Positions 51,094-61,160 are shown, counted from the first letter of the stretch. The stretch: 64,000 nt of DNA from Coprococcus_C sp934318045 (GCA_934318045.1 CAKREY010000013.1:7627-71626), one strand, 5' to 3'. Numbers and translations are program-made. Notes: generated by a model not told the origin, from the sequence alone.

Positions 51094-51933
51094 ATGGCAG
51101 TGAAAATCGTGATTGACGCCGGACATGGTGGATATGATGCCGGCGCTACGTATAATGGAAGAAAAGAAAAGGATGATACGCTGGCACTGGCATTGGCGGT
51201 TGGTGAGATTTTGGAGGCGCAGGGCTATGACGTCATCTATACACGCGTGGAGGATGTCTATGATTCCCCGGTGCAGAAGGCTCGGATTGGAAATGAGAGC
51301 GGAGCGGATTTTTTTGTGTCCATTCACCGAAACTCTTCTCCGTCGCCGAACCAGTATAATGGTGTACAGACGTTGGTCTATAATAATACCGGACTGAAAG
51401 CGGTGATGGCAGAAAATGTGAACAACGAACTCGGAAAGGTCGGTTACCGGAAAATCAATGTCGTGGAACGACCGGATCTCGCAGTGCTCCGCCGGACAAA
51501 AATGCCGGCAATCCTGGTTGAAGCAGGTTTCATAAACAGTGATGCGGACAACAACCTGCTTGATACGAAATTTTCTGAGACTGCAGAGGCAATCGCACGC
51601 GGCATTGATGAGACAATCCGGGATGCGGGATATACGGCTGCGCAGATGGTTAATGAATATTATGGAATATCGCGGACGGTCCCGGCGTTTGCGGAAAAAC
51701 CGCCACAGGAATCTGCCGGCTACCAGATTCTTGTTGGTATTTACCGGGCGTATGGAACTGCATCGCATCAGGCAAACCGGTTTATCAATGCCGGATATGA
51801 CGCGATGGTGTATGAGGATGATGGCTTATATCAGGTGCGTGTTGGGAATTATGATACGATTGAAGACGCACTGATTGCCCAACGGGAACTGCGCGACCGG
51901 GGATATGATACGCTGATTGTGCGTAAGGCATAA
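51094..51933 (+). CDS. N-acetylmuramoyl-L-alanine amidase with SPOR domain
   Basis: The 279-residue protein has an Amidase_3 zinc hydrolase domain (residues 1-175: IVIDAGHGGYDAGA first Zn His, FFVSIHRNSS second His, ILVEAGFINSD catalytic Glu). A Pro/Glu linker leads to a C-terminal SPOR domain (YQILVGIYRAYGTASHQAN..., YQVRVGNYDTIEDA), which usually binds denuded septal glycan. The amidase cuts the bond between muramic acid and the peptide stem. Unusually there is no signal peptide: the catalytic domain begins at residue 3. Export must use another route, or act at lysis or in the mother cell. The start codon abuts the preceding terminator. Confidence 0.92.
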   Translation: MAVKIVIDAGHGGYDAGATYNGRKEKDDTLALALAVGEILEAQGYDVIYTRVEDVYDSPVQKARIGNESGADFFVSIHRNSSPSPNQYNGVQTLVYNNTGLKAVMAENVNNELGKVGYRKINVVERPDLAVLRRTKMPAILVEAGFINSDADNNLLDTKFSETAEAIARGIDETIRDAGYTAAQMVNEYYGISRTVPAFAEKPPQESAGYQILVGIYRAYGTASHQANRFINAGYDAMVYEDDGLYQVRVGNYDTIEDALIAQRELRDRGYDTLIVRKA

Positions 51934-52012
51934 GCTTAGAAAAAACATCACTCAAAAGAAATGCTACTATGTATATAAATGAAAAATTGTCAATAAAACT
52001 GAAAAATGGGTA

Positions 52013-52041
52013 TTGACAACTATAGTTTTCCGTGCTAAATT
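52013..52041 (+). promoter_or_regulatory. Promoter of the rplJL operon
   Basis: TTGACA (52013-52018) and TAAATT (52036-52041) with a 17-nt spacer, just ahead of the L10 leader. Confidence 0.75.
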
Positions 52042-52049
52042 AATACACG

Positions 52050-52161
52050 ATGAACTGCCGTAGACAGTAGGTGCCGCAAGGTATAAGTTGAAAAACGCCT
52101 ACCGAGGAAGAATCGTGATGAACGAATTTTAACTCTCATACTGCGGTGTGGGAGTTTTTCT
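52050..52161 (+). ncRNA. L10 ribosomal protein leader with terminator
   Basis: The conserved pieces CTGCCGTAGACAGTAGGTGC, GCAAGG and GCCTACCGAGGAA match the L10 leader, an autoregulatory RNA bound by the L10(L12)4 complex. It is followed by an AACTCTCATAC/GTGTGGGAGTT stem with T-run (52131-52160). This suggests control by termination when L10 is in excess. It lies directly upstream of rplJ, as expected. Confidence 0.9.
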
Positions 52162-52204
52162 TTTAAGTGCAGTTTCCGTTAATATTATAAGGAGGTGCAA
52201 GACT

Positions 52205-52693
52205 TTGGCTAAGATCGAGTTAAAACAGCCTGTCGTTGAGGAAATCAAAGAAAATATTAAGGACGCAAAGTCAGTAGTATTGGTTGATTACCGTGGACTT
52301 ACAGTTGATCAGGATACACAGCTTCGTAAGTCAATGAGAGAGGCAGATGTCATTTACAAGGTATACAAGAATACCATGGTAAAGATTGCTATCGCTGGTA
52401 CAAAGTTCGAGTCTTTAAAGGACGAGCTTGAAGGACCTACTGCTGTTGTAATCTCTAAGACAGATGCAACTGCTCCAGCAAGACTGGCAGCTAATTTTGC
52501 TAAGGCAAACCCAGCGCTTGAACTTAAGAGTGGTGTTGTTGAGGGTACTCACTACGACACAGAAGGCATTAAGACAATCGCTACAATTCCTTCCAGAGAC
52601 GAACTTATCTCTAAGTTCCTTGGAAGCATCCAGTCACCAATTACAAACTTTGCTCGTGTTATTAAGCAGATCGCTGAGAGCAAGGAAGCATAA
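52205..52693 (+). CDS. rplJ: 50S ribosomal protein L10
   Basis: L10 anchors the L7/L12 stalk to the large ribosomal subunit. The 162 residues begin (L/M)AKIELKQPVVEEIKENIKDA and contain VLVDYRGLTVDQDTQLRKSMREA and YKVYKNTMVKIA. The start is TTG, selected because AAGGAGGTG ends 6 nt upstream; the longer frame starting in the leader is not translated. rplL follows, and the L10 leader precedes. Confidence 0.97.
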   Translation: MAKIELKQPVVEEIKENIKDAKSVVLVDYRGLTVDQDTQLRKSMREADVIYKVYKNTMVKIAIAGTKFESLKDELEGPTAVVISKTDATAPARLAANFAKANPALELKSGVVEGTHYDTEGIKTIATIPSRDELISKFLGSIQSPITNFARVIKQIAESKEA

Positions 52694-52755
52694 TTGGAAT
52701 TATTGAGATTGGAATCTACAAAACAATATTAAATTTATAATGGAGGATTATTATT

Positions 52756-53124
52756 ATGACAACTCAGGAAATTATTGAAGTTATCAAAGGTTTATCAGTA
52801 TTAGAGTTAAATGACCTTGTAAAGGCATGTGAGGAAGAGTTCGGCGTATCTGCAGCAGCAGGCGTTGTAGTTGCAGCAGCAGGTGGAGACGGTGCTGGCG
52901 CAGCTGAGGAGAAGGATTCCTTCGACGTAGAGCTTACAGAAGTAGGTCCTAACAAGGTTAAGGTTATCAAGGTTGTTCGTGACTGTACAGGTCTTGGACT
53001 TAAGGAAGCTAAGGACGTTGTTGACGGCGCTCCTAAGGTTCTTAAGGAAGGTGCTTCTAAGGAAGAAGCTAACGAGATCAAGGAGAAGCTTGAGGCTGAA
53101 GGCGCTAAGGTTACTCTTAAGTAA
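52756..53124 (+). CDS. rplL: 50S ribosomal protein L7/L12
   Basis: The 122-residue stalk protein has an N-terminal dimerisation helix (TTQEIIEVIKGLSVLELNDLVKACEEEFGV), an Ala/Gly hinge (AAAGVVVAAAGGDGAGAAEEK) and the factor-binding C-terminal domain (FDVELTEVGPNKVKVIKVVR, GLGLKEAKDVVDGAPKVLKEG). It recruits EF-G and EF-Tu to the ribosome. GGAGG lies before the ATG, 62 nt after rplJ. A terminator follows. Confidence 0.98.
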   Translation: MTTQEIIEVIKGLSVLELNDLVKACEEEFGVSAAAGVVVAAAGGDGAGAAEEKDSFDVELTEVGPNKVKVIKVVRDCTGLGLKEAKDVVDGAPKVLKEGASKEEANEIKEKLEAEGAKVTLK

Positions 53125-53145
53125 TTTTAACTCAAATAACAAATG

Positions 53146-53177
53146 TCCGGTTTGGCATATGCCAAGCCGGATTTTTT
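53146..53177 (+). terminator. Terminator between rplL and rpoB
   Basis: TCCGGTTTGGCAT pairs with ATGCCAAGCCGGA, followed by T6. rpoB then has its own promoter, although some readthrough is common at this site in bacteria. Confidence 0.88.
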
Positions 53178-53235
53178 GCTCTAAAAATATTCGGACAGAA
53201 ATTCTGAAAATCATCAAATTATTTCAAAATGTGTG

Positions 53236-53264
53236 TTGACACAAATTCCCAATCGTGATAGTAT
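53236..53264 (+). promoter_or_regulatory. Promoter of rpoBC
   Basis: TTGACA (53236-53241) and TAGTAT (53259-53264), 17-nt spacer, about 87 nt before the start. Confidence 0.75.
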
Positions 53265-53350
53265 AGTAAAATGTCATTACTATGGATATGTGTGCTATAA
53301 AATCGGATAGTAAAGAAAAAACCAAATAAATTCAAGGGGTGAATGCGTCG

Positions 53351-56300
53351 ATGAAAAAGTACAGAATGCGTCCTGTGAAATCGGGAAGAGGAATGCGTAT
53401 GAGTTTTTCTACTGAGAAGAGAGTTTTGGACATGCCAAACCTCATCGAAGTACAGAAAAATTCGTATCAGTGGTTCCTTGATGAAGGTTTAAGAGAAGTA
53501 TTTAAAGATATTTCTCCAATCGTCGATTATACAGGAAATTTGAGTTTGGAACTGGTTGATTATCAGTTGTGTAAGGACGACATCAAGTATTCGATCGAGG
53601 AATGCAAGGAACGTGATGCAACTTATGCAGCTCCAATCAAGGTCAATGTGCATCTTCGTAATGAAGAGACAGGTGAAATTGCACAGCATGATATCTTCAT
53701 GGGTGATCTTCCGCTTATGACAGAGACAGGTACATTCGTAATCAATGGTGCAGAGCGTGTTATTGTCAGCCAGCTGGTTCGTTCTCCTGGTATCTACTAT
53801 GCAATTGATCATGATAAGTTTGGTAAGACCCTGTATTCATCTACTGTAATTCCAAACCGTGGTGCATGGCTGGAGTATGAGACGGATTCCAATGATGTAT
53901 TTTATGTACATGTAGATAGAAATAGAAAGGTGCCAATCACGGTTTTGATTCGTGCACTGGGCTTCGGAACCAATCAGGAGATTATTGATCTGTTTGGTGA
54001 GGAGCCAAAGATTATGGCCACACTGGAAAAAGATGTTTCCAACAGCTTTGAGACTGGTGTGATTGAGCTTTACAAGAAGCTTCGCCCAGGTGAGCCGGAA
54101 GAAGTAGAAAATGCGACAAACCTTTTCATGGGTATGTTCTTCGATGCAAGAAGATATGACCTGGCAAAGGTTGGACGTTATAAATACAATAAAAAACTTG
54201 CACTGAAGAATCGGATTGCCGGACATGTGCTGGCAGAAGATGTCATTGATCCAAGTACTGGTGAGGTTCTGTTTGCAGCAGGCACAACTCTGACAAGAGA
54301 AGATGCAGATGCGATTCAGAATGCAGCAGTTCCTTTTGTGTACATTCAGACAGAAGAGAAAAATGTAAAAGTATTGTCAAACCTGATGGTGGATCTTTCT
54401 GAGTACGTAGGATTTGATCCGAAAGAAGCAGGCATCCATGAGCAGGTTTATTATCCGGTTCTTGAGAAGCTTCTGCAGGAATATGATGATGAGGATGAAC
54501 TGAAGGCAGCAATCGAGTCAAATGTAAGTGAACTCGTTCCAAAGCATATTACAAAGGAAGATATCATTGCGTCAATCAACTATAATATTCATCTGGAGTA
54601 TGGCATTGGAAACGACGATGATATCGACCATTTGGGCAACCGTCGTATCCGTGCGGTTGGCGAGCTGCTTCAGAACCAGTATAGAATTGGTCTTTCCCGT
54701 ATGGAGAGAGTTGTCCGTGAACGTATGACAACACAGGATAAGGATACTGTTACCCCGCAGTCTCTGATCAATATCAAGCCTGTAACAGCAGCAGTGAAGG
54801 AGTTCTTCGGAAGTTCTCAGCTGTCTCAGTTCATGGATCAGAACAACCCGCTTTCTGAACTGACACATAAGAGACGTCTGTCAGCCCTTGGTCCTGGTGG
54901 TTTGTCCCGTGATCGTGCCGGATTCGAAGTTCGAGATGTACATTATACACATTATGGAAGAATGTGTCCGATCGAGACACCTGAAGGCCCGAACATTGGT
55001 CTGATCAACTCACTTGCTACGTATGCGAGAATCAATGAGTACGGATTTGTTGAGGCTCCTTATAGAAAGATTGACAAGTCGGATCCTGCAAATCCGGTTG
55101 TTACAGACGAAGTCGTATATCTGACAGCAGACGAAGAAGATAATTACATTGTTGCACAGGCGAATGAACCGCTCGATGAAGACGGACACTTCAAGAAGAA
55201 CAATGTATCCGGACGTTTTAGAGAAGAGACATCTGAGTTCCCGAAGTCAAATGTGGATTTGATGGACGTATCGCCAAAGATGGTATTCTCAGTTGCTACA
55301 TCTATGATTCCTTTCCTGGAGAATGATGATGCGAACCGTGCCCTGATGGGATCAAACATGCAGCGTCAGGCAGTTCCGCTCCTTCGTACAGAGGCAGCCG
55401 TTGTCGGTACAGGTATGGAAGCGAAAGCAGCCGTAGACTCTGGTGTATGTATTGTTGCAAAGCATGATGGTGTTGTTGAGATTTCATCCAGCGAGAAGAT
55501 TGTCGTAAGATGTGACGATGGCACGTTGGATGAGTACCATGTGATCAAGTTTGCACGAAGCAACCAGGGTAACTGTATGAATCAGCGCCCAATCGTAAAG
55601 AGGGGTGACCGTGTAACAAAGGGAATGGTAATCGCAGATGGTGCATCCACAGCAAATGGTGAGATTGCACTCGGTAAGAACCCATTGATCGGTTTCATGA
55701 CATGGGAAGGTTACAACTACGAGGATGCTGTCCTTTTAAGCGAAAGACTGGTAAAGGAAGATGTATATACATCTGTTCATATTGAAGAGTATGAGACAGA
55801 GGCAAGAGATACAAAGCTCGGACCGGAAGAGATCACAAAAGAAGTTTCCGGAAATGGTGACAATGCCCTGAAGGATCTCGATGAGAATGGTGTCATCCGA
55901 ATCGGAGCAGAAGTTCGTGCCGGTGATATCTTAGTTGGTAAAGTGACTCCAAAGGGAGAGACAGAGGCAACCGCGGAAGAGAGACTGCTTCGTGCAATCT
56001 TCGGTGAGAAAGCAAAAGAGACGAGAGATACATCACTCAAGGTGCCACACGGTGCTTACGGTGTTGTTATGGATACAAAGATCTTTACAAGAGAAAATGG
56101 CGATGAACTGCCACCGGGAGTAAACAAATCTGTTCGTGTATACATTGCACAGAAGAGAAAGATTTCTGTTGGTGATAAGATGGCCGGACGTCACGGTAAC
56201 AAGGGTGTTATCTCCCGTATCCTCCCGGTAGAGGATATGCCGTTCCTGCCAAATGGACGACCACTTGATATTGTGTTGAATCCATTGGGCGTACCTTCCC

Positions 56301-57178
56301 GTATGAATATCGGACAGGTGCTTGAGATTCATCTTGGCCTTGCAGCAAAGGTGCTCGGATTTAATGTATCGACACCGGTCTTTGACGGTGCAAACGAGCA
56401 TGATATCATGGATGCTCTGGAGATGGCAAACGACTATGCAAACTCCGACTGGGAGACATTCTATGAGAAATATAAAGATGATACAGACAAAGAAGTGATG
56501 GATTATCTGTATGAACACCGTGACCATCGCGAAGAGTGGAAGGGCGTTCCAATCAACCGCACAGGTAAGGTGAGAGTCCGTGATGGTAGAACTGGTGAGG
56601 AATTTGACTCTCCGGTTACAATCGGTTACATGCACTATCTGAAACTGCATCACTTGGTTGATGATAAGATTCATGCGCGTTCAACAGGCCCTTATGGAAT
56701 GGTTACACAGCAGCCACTTGGTGGTAAAGCACAGTTCGGTGGACAGCGTTTTGGTGAGATGGAGGTTTGGGCTCTTGAGGCTTATGGTGCTTCCCACACA
56801 TTGCAGGAGATCCTGACTGTGAAGTCCGATGATGTAACAGGACGTCTGAAGACATATGAAGCAATCATCAAGGGCGATAATATCCCGGCTCCAGGTATTC
56901 CGGAATCCTTCAAGGTATTGCTCAAGGAATTCCAGTCACTTGGTCTCGATGTAAATGTATTGGACGAAAATGGCGAGGAAGTAGAACTTGGCGAGTCTAT
57001 GGATACAGGTAATGAGAACGTAAAGAAATTTATGGGCGATAATCCGGATGACTTCAACGAGGACCTTGGCGAGAATGGATATAGCGGAATCAACGAAGAA
57101 AATGAACTGGAGTCTTTGGATGATGACTATCTGGATGATAGCGCGTTTGACGATGATTTCGGCGATGATGAATTTTAA
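53351..57178 (+). CDS. rpoB: RNA polymerase beta subunit
   Basis: This 1275-residue protein is the catalytic beta subunit. The rifampicin pocket reads SSQLSQFMDQNNPLSELTHKRRLSALGPGGL, with wild-type Ser, Gln, Asp, His and Ser positions. RCPIETPEGPNIGL-type (here MCPIETPEGPNIGL), GYNYEDAVLLSE, KISVGDKMAGRHGNKGV and GGKAQFGGQRFGEMEVWALEAYGA are intact. The C-terminus is a strongly acidic tail (DDDYLDDSAFDDDFGDDEF) beyond the usual end. The ATG at 53351 is 9 nt past AAGGGGTG; an in-frame GTG at 53339 lies within that site. Confidence 0.98.
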   Translation: MKKYRMRPVKSGRGMRMSFSTEKRVLDMPNLIEVQKNSYQWFLDEGLREVFKDISPIVDYTGNLSLELVDYQLCKDDIKYSIEECKERDATYAAPIKVNVHLRNEETGEIAQHDIFMGDLPLMTETGTFVINGAERVIVSQLVRSPGIYYAIDHDKFGKTLYSSTVIPNRGAWLEYETDSNDVFYVHVDRNRKVPITVLIRALGFGTNQEIIDLFGEEPKIMATLEKDVSNSFETGVIELYKKLRPGEPEEVENATNLFMGMFFDARRYDLAKVGRYKYNKKLALKNRIAGHVLAEDVIDPSTGEVLFAAGTTLTREDADAIQNAAVPFVYIQTEEKNVKVLSNLMVDLSEYVGFDPKEAGIHEQVYYPVLEKLLQEYDDEDELKAAIESNVSELVPKHITKEDIIASINYNIHLEYGIGNDDDIDHLGNRRIRAVGELLQNQYRIGLSRMERVVRERMTTQDKDTVTPQSLINIKPVTAAVKEFFGSSQLSQFMDQNNPLSELTHKRRLSALGPGGLSRDRAGFEVRDVHYTHYGRMCPIETPEGPNIGLINSLATYARINEYGFVEAPYRKIDKSDPANPVVTDEVVYLTADEEDNYIVAQANEPLDEDGHFKKNNVSGRFREETSEFPKSNVDLMDVSPKMVFSVATSMIPFLENDDANRALMGSNMQRQAVPLLRTEAAVVGTGMEAKAAVDSGVCIVAKHDGVVEISSSEKIVVRCDDGTLDEYHVIKFARSNQGNCMNQRPIVKRGDRVTKGMVIADGASTANGEIALGKNPLIGFMTWEGYNYEDAVLLSERLVKEDVYTSVHIEEYETEARDTKLGPEEITKEVSGNGDNALKDLDENGVIRIGAEVRAGDILVGKVTPKGETEATAEERLLRAIFGEKAKETRDTSLKVPHGAYGVVMDTKIFTRENGDELPPGVNKSVRVYIAQKRKISVGDKMAGRHGNKGVISRILPVEDMPFLPNGRPLDIVLNPLGVPSRMNIGQVLEIHLGLAAKVLGFNVSTPVFDGANEHDIMDALEMANDYANSDWETFYEKYKDDTDKEVMDYLYEHRDHREEWKGVPINRTGKVRVRDGRTGEEFDSPVTIGYMHYLKLHHLVDDKIHARSTGPYGMVTQQPLGGKAQFGGQRFGEMEVWALEAYGASHTLQEILTVKSDDVTGRLKTYEAIIKGDNIPAPGIPESFKVLLKEFQSLGLDVNVLDENGEEVELGESMDTGNENVKKFMGDNPDDFNEDLGENGYSGINEENELESLDDDYLDDSAFDDDFGDDEF

Positions 57179-57197
57179 GGAAGGAGATTTGTAAGAG

Positions 57198-60100
57198 ATG
57201 TTAGCGATGAACAACGAGAAAGATCAAGAGCAGCCTATTAATTTTGATGCCATCAAAATTGGACTTGCATCTCCTGAAAAGATTAGAGAGTGGTCACATG
57301 GTGAAGTTACAAAGCCGGAGACTATCAATTATAGAACCCTGAAGCCGGAAAAGGATGGACTTTTCTGTGAGAGAATTTTTGGACCAAGCAAAGACTGGGA
57401 GTGCCATTGCGGTAAGTACAAGAAAATCCGTTTCAAGGGTGTTGTCTGTGATCGTTGTGGTGTAGAAGTTACAAAGGCATCTGTACGTCGTGAACGTATG
57501 GGACATATCGAACTTGCTGCTCCGGTTTCACACATCTGGTATTTTAAGGGCATTCCAAGCCGTATTGGATTGATGCTTGACATTTCTCCAAAGCTCTTGG
57601 AAAAGGTGCTTTATTTCGCATCTTATATTGTACTTGATCCGGGAGAGACAAATCTGGAGTATAGACAGGTGCTCTCAGAGGCAGAGTATAGAAAAGCAGA
57701 CGAGGATTTCGATGGAAAGTTCCGCGTCGGTATGGGCGCAGAAGCAATCAAGGAATTACTTCAGGCTGTTGATCTGGAAAAAGAATATGAGACATTGACA
57801 GAAGAACTTCAGACTGCAACCGGCCAGAAGCGTGCACGTGTGATCAAACGTCTGGAAGTTGTGGAAGCGTTCCGTAATTCGCACAACAGACCAGAGTGGA
57901 TGATCCTGGATGCAATCCCGGTTATCCCACCGGATATCCGTCCGATGGTGCAGCTTGACGGTGGCAGATTTGCAACATCCGATTTGAACGATTTGTATCG
58001 CCGGATTATCAACCGTAACAATCGTTTGAAGAGACTGCTTGAGTTAAAGGCACCGGATATTATTGTTCGTAACGAGAAGCGTATGCTGCAGGAAGCAGTG
58101 GATGCGTTAATCGATAATGGTAGAAGAGGACGTGCGGTAACAGGCCCTGGAAACCGTGCTTTAAAATCTCTTTCAGATATGTTAAAGGGGAAGCAGGGAC
58201 GTTTCCGTCAGAACCTGCTTGGTAAGCGTGTTGACTATTCCGGACGTTCCGTTATTGTCGTTGGACCGGAATTGAAGATTTATCAATGTGGTCTTCCGAA
58301 AGAAATGGCAATTGAGCTGTTTAAGCCATTTGTGATGAAAGAGCTTACAACACGTGGAATTGCAACAAATGTAAAAGCAGCAAAGAAGAAAGTAGAATCT
58401 CTGGATCCGGAAGTATGGGATGTTTTGGAAGATGTAATCAAAGAGCATCCGGTTATGCTGAACCGTGCCCCGACACTTCACAGACTTGGTATTCAGGCAT
58501 TTGAGCCAATCCTGGTTGAAGGTAAGGCAATCAAGCTTCATCCACTCGTATGTACCGCGTTCAACGCCGACTTCGATGGAGACCAGATGGCTGTTCACCT
58601 TCCACTTTCCGTAGAAGCACAGTCAGAGTGTAGATTCCTTCTTCTGTCACCAAACAACCTGCTGAAACCTTCCGATGGTGGTCCGGTAGCAGTCCCTTCT
58701 CAGGATATGGTACTTGGTATCTACTATCTGACGATGGAGCGTTATGCAAGTATCTCAGATGAGGAAGCTGCAAAGGTAGAAATCAAGAAAGAATACCTTG
58801 CAGAGGATGAGCAGGGAAATCTGGAACAGCTTTCTAAGGATTGCTATGCAGGTGAGCTGGATGCAGATGATTATGTTAAAATCCGTGTAGTTGCAAAGAA
58901 GACAAAGGCGGAGACATTCTATAAAAATATTGTAGGCCTTGTACGGAACTTCATGAAACCGAAGTTCAGCAGCGAGAATCTTGCAATGCTTGCATATGAG
59001 AACAAAGAAATCACGCTGCATCAGAAGATAGAAGTTATCCGTACGATCACAACACCGGATGGTGAAACACATACCGGTTTTGTAGAGTGCACACTTGGAC
59101 GACTGATCTTTAATGAGATTATTCCACAGGATCTTGGCTTCGTAGACAGAACAAAGCCGGAGAATGTTCTCGAACCGGAGATCAACTTCCATGTTGGCAA
59201 GAAACAGTTGAAGAAGATCCTTGACAAGTGTATCAACACACATGGTGCAACCAAGACAGCAGAAGTGCTGGATGATATCAAGGCAATGGGATATAAGTAC
59301 TCAACAAGAAGTGCTATTTCAGTTTCGATTTCCGATATGACGGTACCTGCATCCAAGAAGACAATCCTTGAGGATGCACAGACAATCGTAGATAAGGAAA
59401 ATCTGTTGTTTGGACGTGGATATCTGACAGACGAGGAGCGTTATCATGCGGTTGTCAAGACATGGCAGGATGCCGATGATAAGCTGACAAAGGCTCTTCT
59501 GGATGGACTTGATAAGTACAACAATATTTACATGATGGCTGACTCTGGTGCCCGTGGTAGTGACCAGCAGATCAAGCAGCTGGCAGGTATGCGTGGATTG
59601 ATGGCCGATACATCCGGACGTACAATCGAACTTCCAATCAAGTCAAACTTCCGTGAAGGACTTGACGTATTGGAGTACTTCATCTCTGCACATGGTGCTC
59701 GTAAGGGACTTTCCGATACAGCCCTTCGTACAGCCGATTCCGGATACCTGACCCGTCGTCTGGTAGATGTATCACAGGATCTGATCATCCGTGATGTAGA
59801 TTGTAGTGCAGACCGTGACGAGAAACCTGGTATGTATGTAGAAGTATTCATGGAGGGCGATCGTGTCGTTGAGAGTCTGAAGGATCGTATCACAGGTCGT
59901 TATGCAGCGGAAAGCATTTATGATAAAGATGGCAATATGCTCGTGAAGGTGAACCACATGATCACACCGAAGCGTGCAGAAAATGTTTTGAAGAATGGTG
60001 TAGATAAGGATGGCATTCCGTTTACACTCGAGGGCGAGTCTGAACCAAGAAGAGATGCGAAGATTAAGATTCGTACAATTCTTACCTGTCGTTCTCATCT

Positions 60101-61103
60101 GGGCGTATGCTCGAAGTGCTACGGTGCAAACATGGCAACCGGCCAGGCTGTACAGGTTGGTGAGGCAGTCGGTATTATCGCAGCGCAGTCCATCGGTGAG
60201 CCAGGTACACAGCTTACAATGAGAACATTCCATACAGGTGGTGTTGCCGGTGATGATATCACACAGGGTCTTCCACGTGTCGAGGAGTTGTTTGAGGCCA
60301 GAAAACCAAAGGGTCTTGCTATCATTGCAGAGTTTGGCGGAACGGTTGAGATTCGTGAGACAAAGAGAAAACGTGAAGTTGTGATTACAAACCAGGAGAC
60401 AGGAGAAGCAAAGGCTTACCTCATCCCTTATGGATCACGTTTGAAAGTACAGGATGGACAGGTGCTTGAAGCCGGTGATGAGCTGACAGAGGGTTCTGTA
60501 AATCCACATGATATCCTGAAGATCAAGGGTGTGCGTGCAGTACAGGATTATATGATCCGTGAAGTACAGCGAGTATATCGTCTGCAGGGTGTTGATATCA
60601 ACGATAAACATATCGAGGTAATCGTGCGTCAGATGTTGAAGAAGATCCGTGTAGAGGAAGCTGGTGACAGCGAATATCTGCCAGGTATCAATGTAGATGC
60701 ACTTGAGTTTGAAGAGACAAACGAAAAGCTTGTTGAAGAGGGCAAGGAACCTGCAAAGGGAACGCAGATCATGCTTGGTATTACCAAAGCATCACTTGCT
60801 ACAAATTCCTTCCTGTCAGCAGCATCCTTCCAGGAGACAACAAAGGTATTAACCGATGCTGCAATCAAGGGCAAGGTTGATCCGTTGATTGGACTGAAAG
60901 AGAATGTTCTGATCGGTAAGCTGATTCCTGCAGGTACAGGTATGAAGCGTTATCGTTCCGTAAAACTTGATACAGGCGATGGCAATATCGATATGTCCGA
61001 GGTTACAGGCGAAGCAGAGGAAACTGAAGCACAGACCGATGTGGAGCCGGAAACAGAAGTTTCTACAGAGGAAACTGTGAGTGCCGACACAACAGAAGAA
61101 TAA
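57198..61103 (+). CDS. rpoC: RNA polymerase beta' subunit
   Basis: The 1301-residue subunit carries an N-terminal zinc finger (CHCGKYKKIRFKGVVCDRCG), the catalytic Mg loop NADFDGDQMAVH and the bridge helix/trigger loop region (GARGSDQQIKQLAGMRGLMAD). The second zinc site is CRSHLGVCSKCYG, followed by GEAVGIIAAQSIGEPGTQLTMRTFHTGG. Like RpoB it ends in an acidic tail (Glu/Thr-rich, about 30 residues). GGAAGGAGA stands 10 nt ahead of the ATG and 19 nt after rpoB. Confidence 0.98.
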   Translation: MLAMNNEKDQEQPINFDAIKIGLASPEKIREWSHGEVTKPETINYRTLKPEKDGLFCERIFGPSKDWECHCGKYKKIRFKGVVCDRCGVEVTKASVRRERMGHIELAAPVSHIWYFKGIPSRIGLMLDISPKLLEKVLYFASYIVLDPGETNLEYRQVLSEAEYRKADEDFDGKFRVGMGAEAIKELLQAVDLEKEYETLTEELQTATGQKRARVIKRLEVVEAFRNSHNRPEWMILDAIPVIPPDIRPMVQLDGGRFATSDLNDLYRRIINRNNRLKRLLELKAPDIIVRNEKRMLQEAVDALIDNGRRGRAVTGPGNRALKSLSDMLKGKQGRFRQNLLGKRVDYSGRSVIVVGPELKIYQCGLPKEMAIELFKPFVMKELTTRGIATNVKAAKKKVESLDPEVWDVLEDVIKEHPVMLNRAPTLHRLGIQAFEPILVEGKAIKLHPLVCTAFNADFDGDQMAVHLPLSVEAQSECRFLLLSPNNLLKPSDGGPVAVPSQDMVLGIYYLTMERYASISDEEAAKVEIKKEYLAEDEQGNLEQLSKDCYAGELDADDYVKIRVVAKKTKAETFYKNIVGLVRNFMKPKFSSENLAMLAYENKEITLHQKIEVIRTITTPDGETHTGFVECTLGRLIFNEIIPQDLGFVDRTKPENVLEPEINFHVGKKQLKKILDKCINTHGATKTAEVLDDIKAMGYKYSTRSAISVSISDMTVPASKKTILEDAQTIVDKENLLFGRGYLTDEERYHAVVKTWQDADDKLTKALLDGLDKYNNIYMMADSGARGSDQQIKQLAGMRGLMADTSGRTIELPIKSNFREGLDVLEYFISAHGARKGLSDTALRTADSGYLTRRLVDVSQDLIIRDVDCSADRDEKPGMYVEVFMEGDRVVESLKDRITGRYAAESIYDKDGNMLVKVNHMITPKRAENVLKNGVDKDGIPFTLEGESEPRRDAKIKIRTILTCRSHLGVCSKCYGANMATGQAVQVGEAVGIIAAQSIGEPGTQLTMRTFHTGGVAGDDITQGLPRVEELFEARKPKGLAIIAEFGGTVEIRETKRKREVVITNQETGEAKAYLIPYGSRLKVQDGQVLEAGDELTEGSVNPHDILKIKGVRAVQDYMIREVQRVYRLQGVDINDKHIEVIVRQMLKKIRVEEAGDSEYLPGINVDALEFEETNEKLVEEGKEPAKGTQIMLGITKASLATNSFLSAASFQETTKVLTDAAIKGKVDPLIGLKENVLIGKLIPAGTGMKRYRSVKLDTGDGNIDMSEVTGEAEETEAQTDVEPETEVSTEETVSADTTEE

Positions 61104-61125
61104 GAGTATCGAAATAAAAGAAAGG

Positions 61126-61160
61126 GACACACATGACTTTCGGGTCGTGTGTGTCTTTTA
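61126..61160 (+). terminator. Terminator after rpoC
   Basis: GACACACATGAC pairs with GTCGTGTGTGTC, then TTTT. It separates rpoBC from the rpsL operon. Confidence 0.9.
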
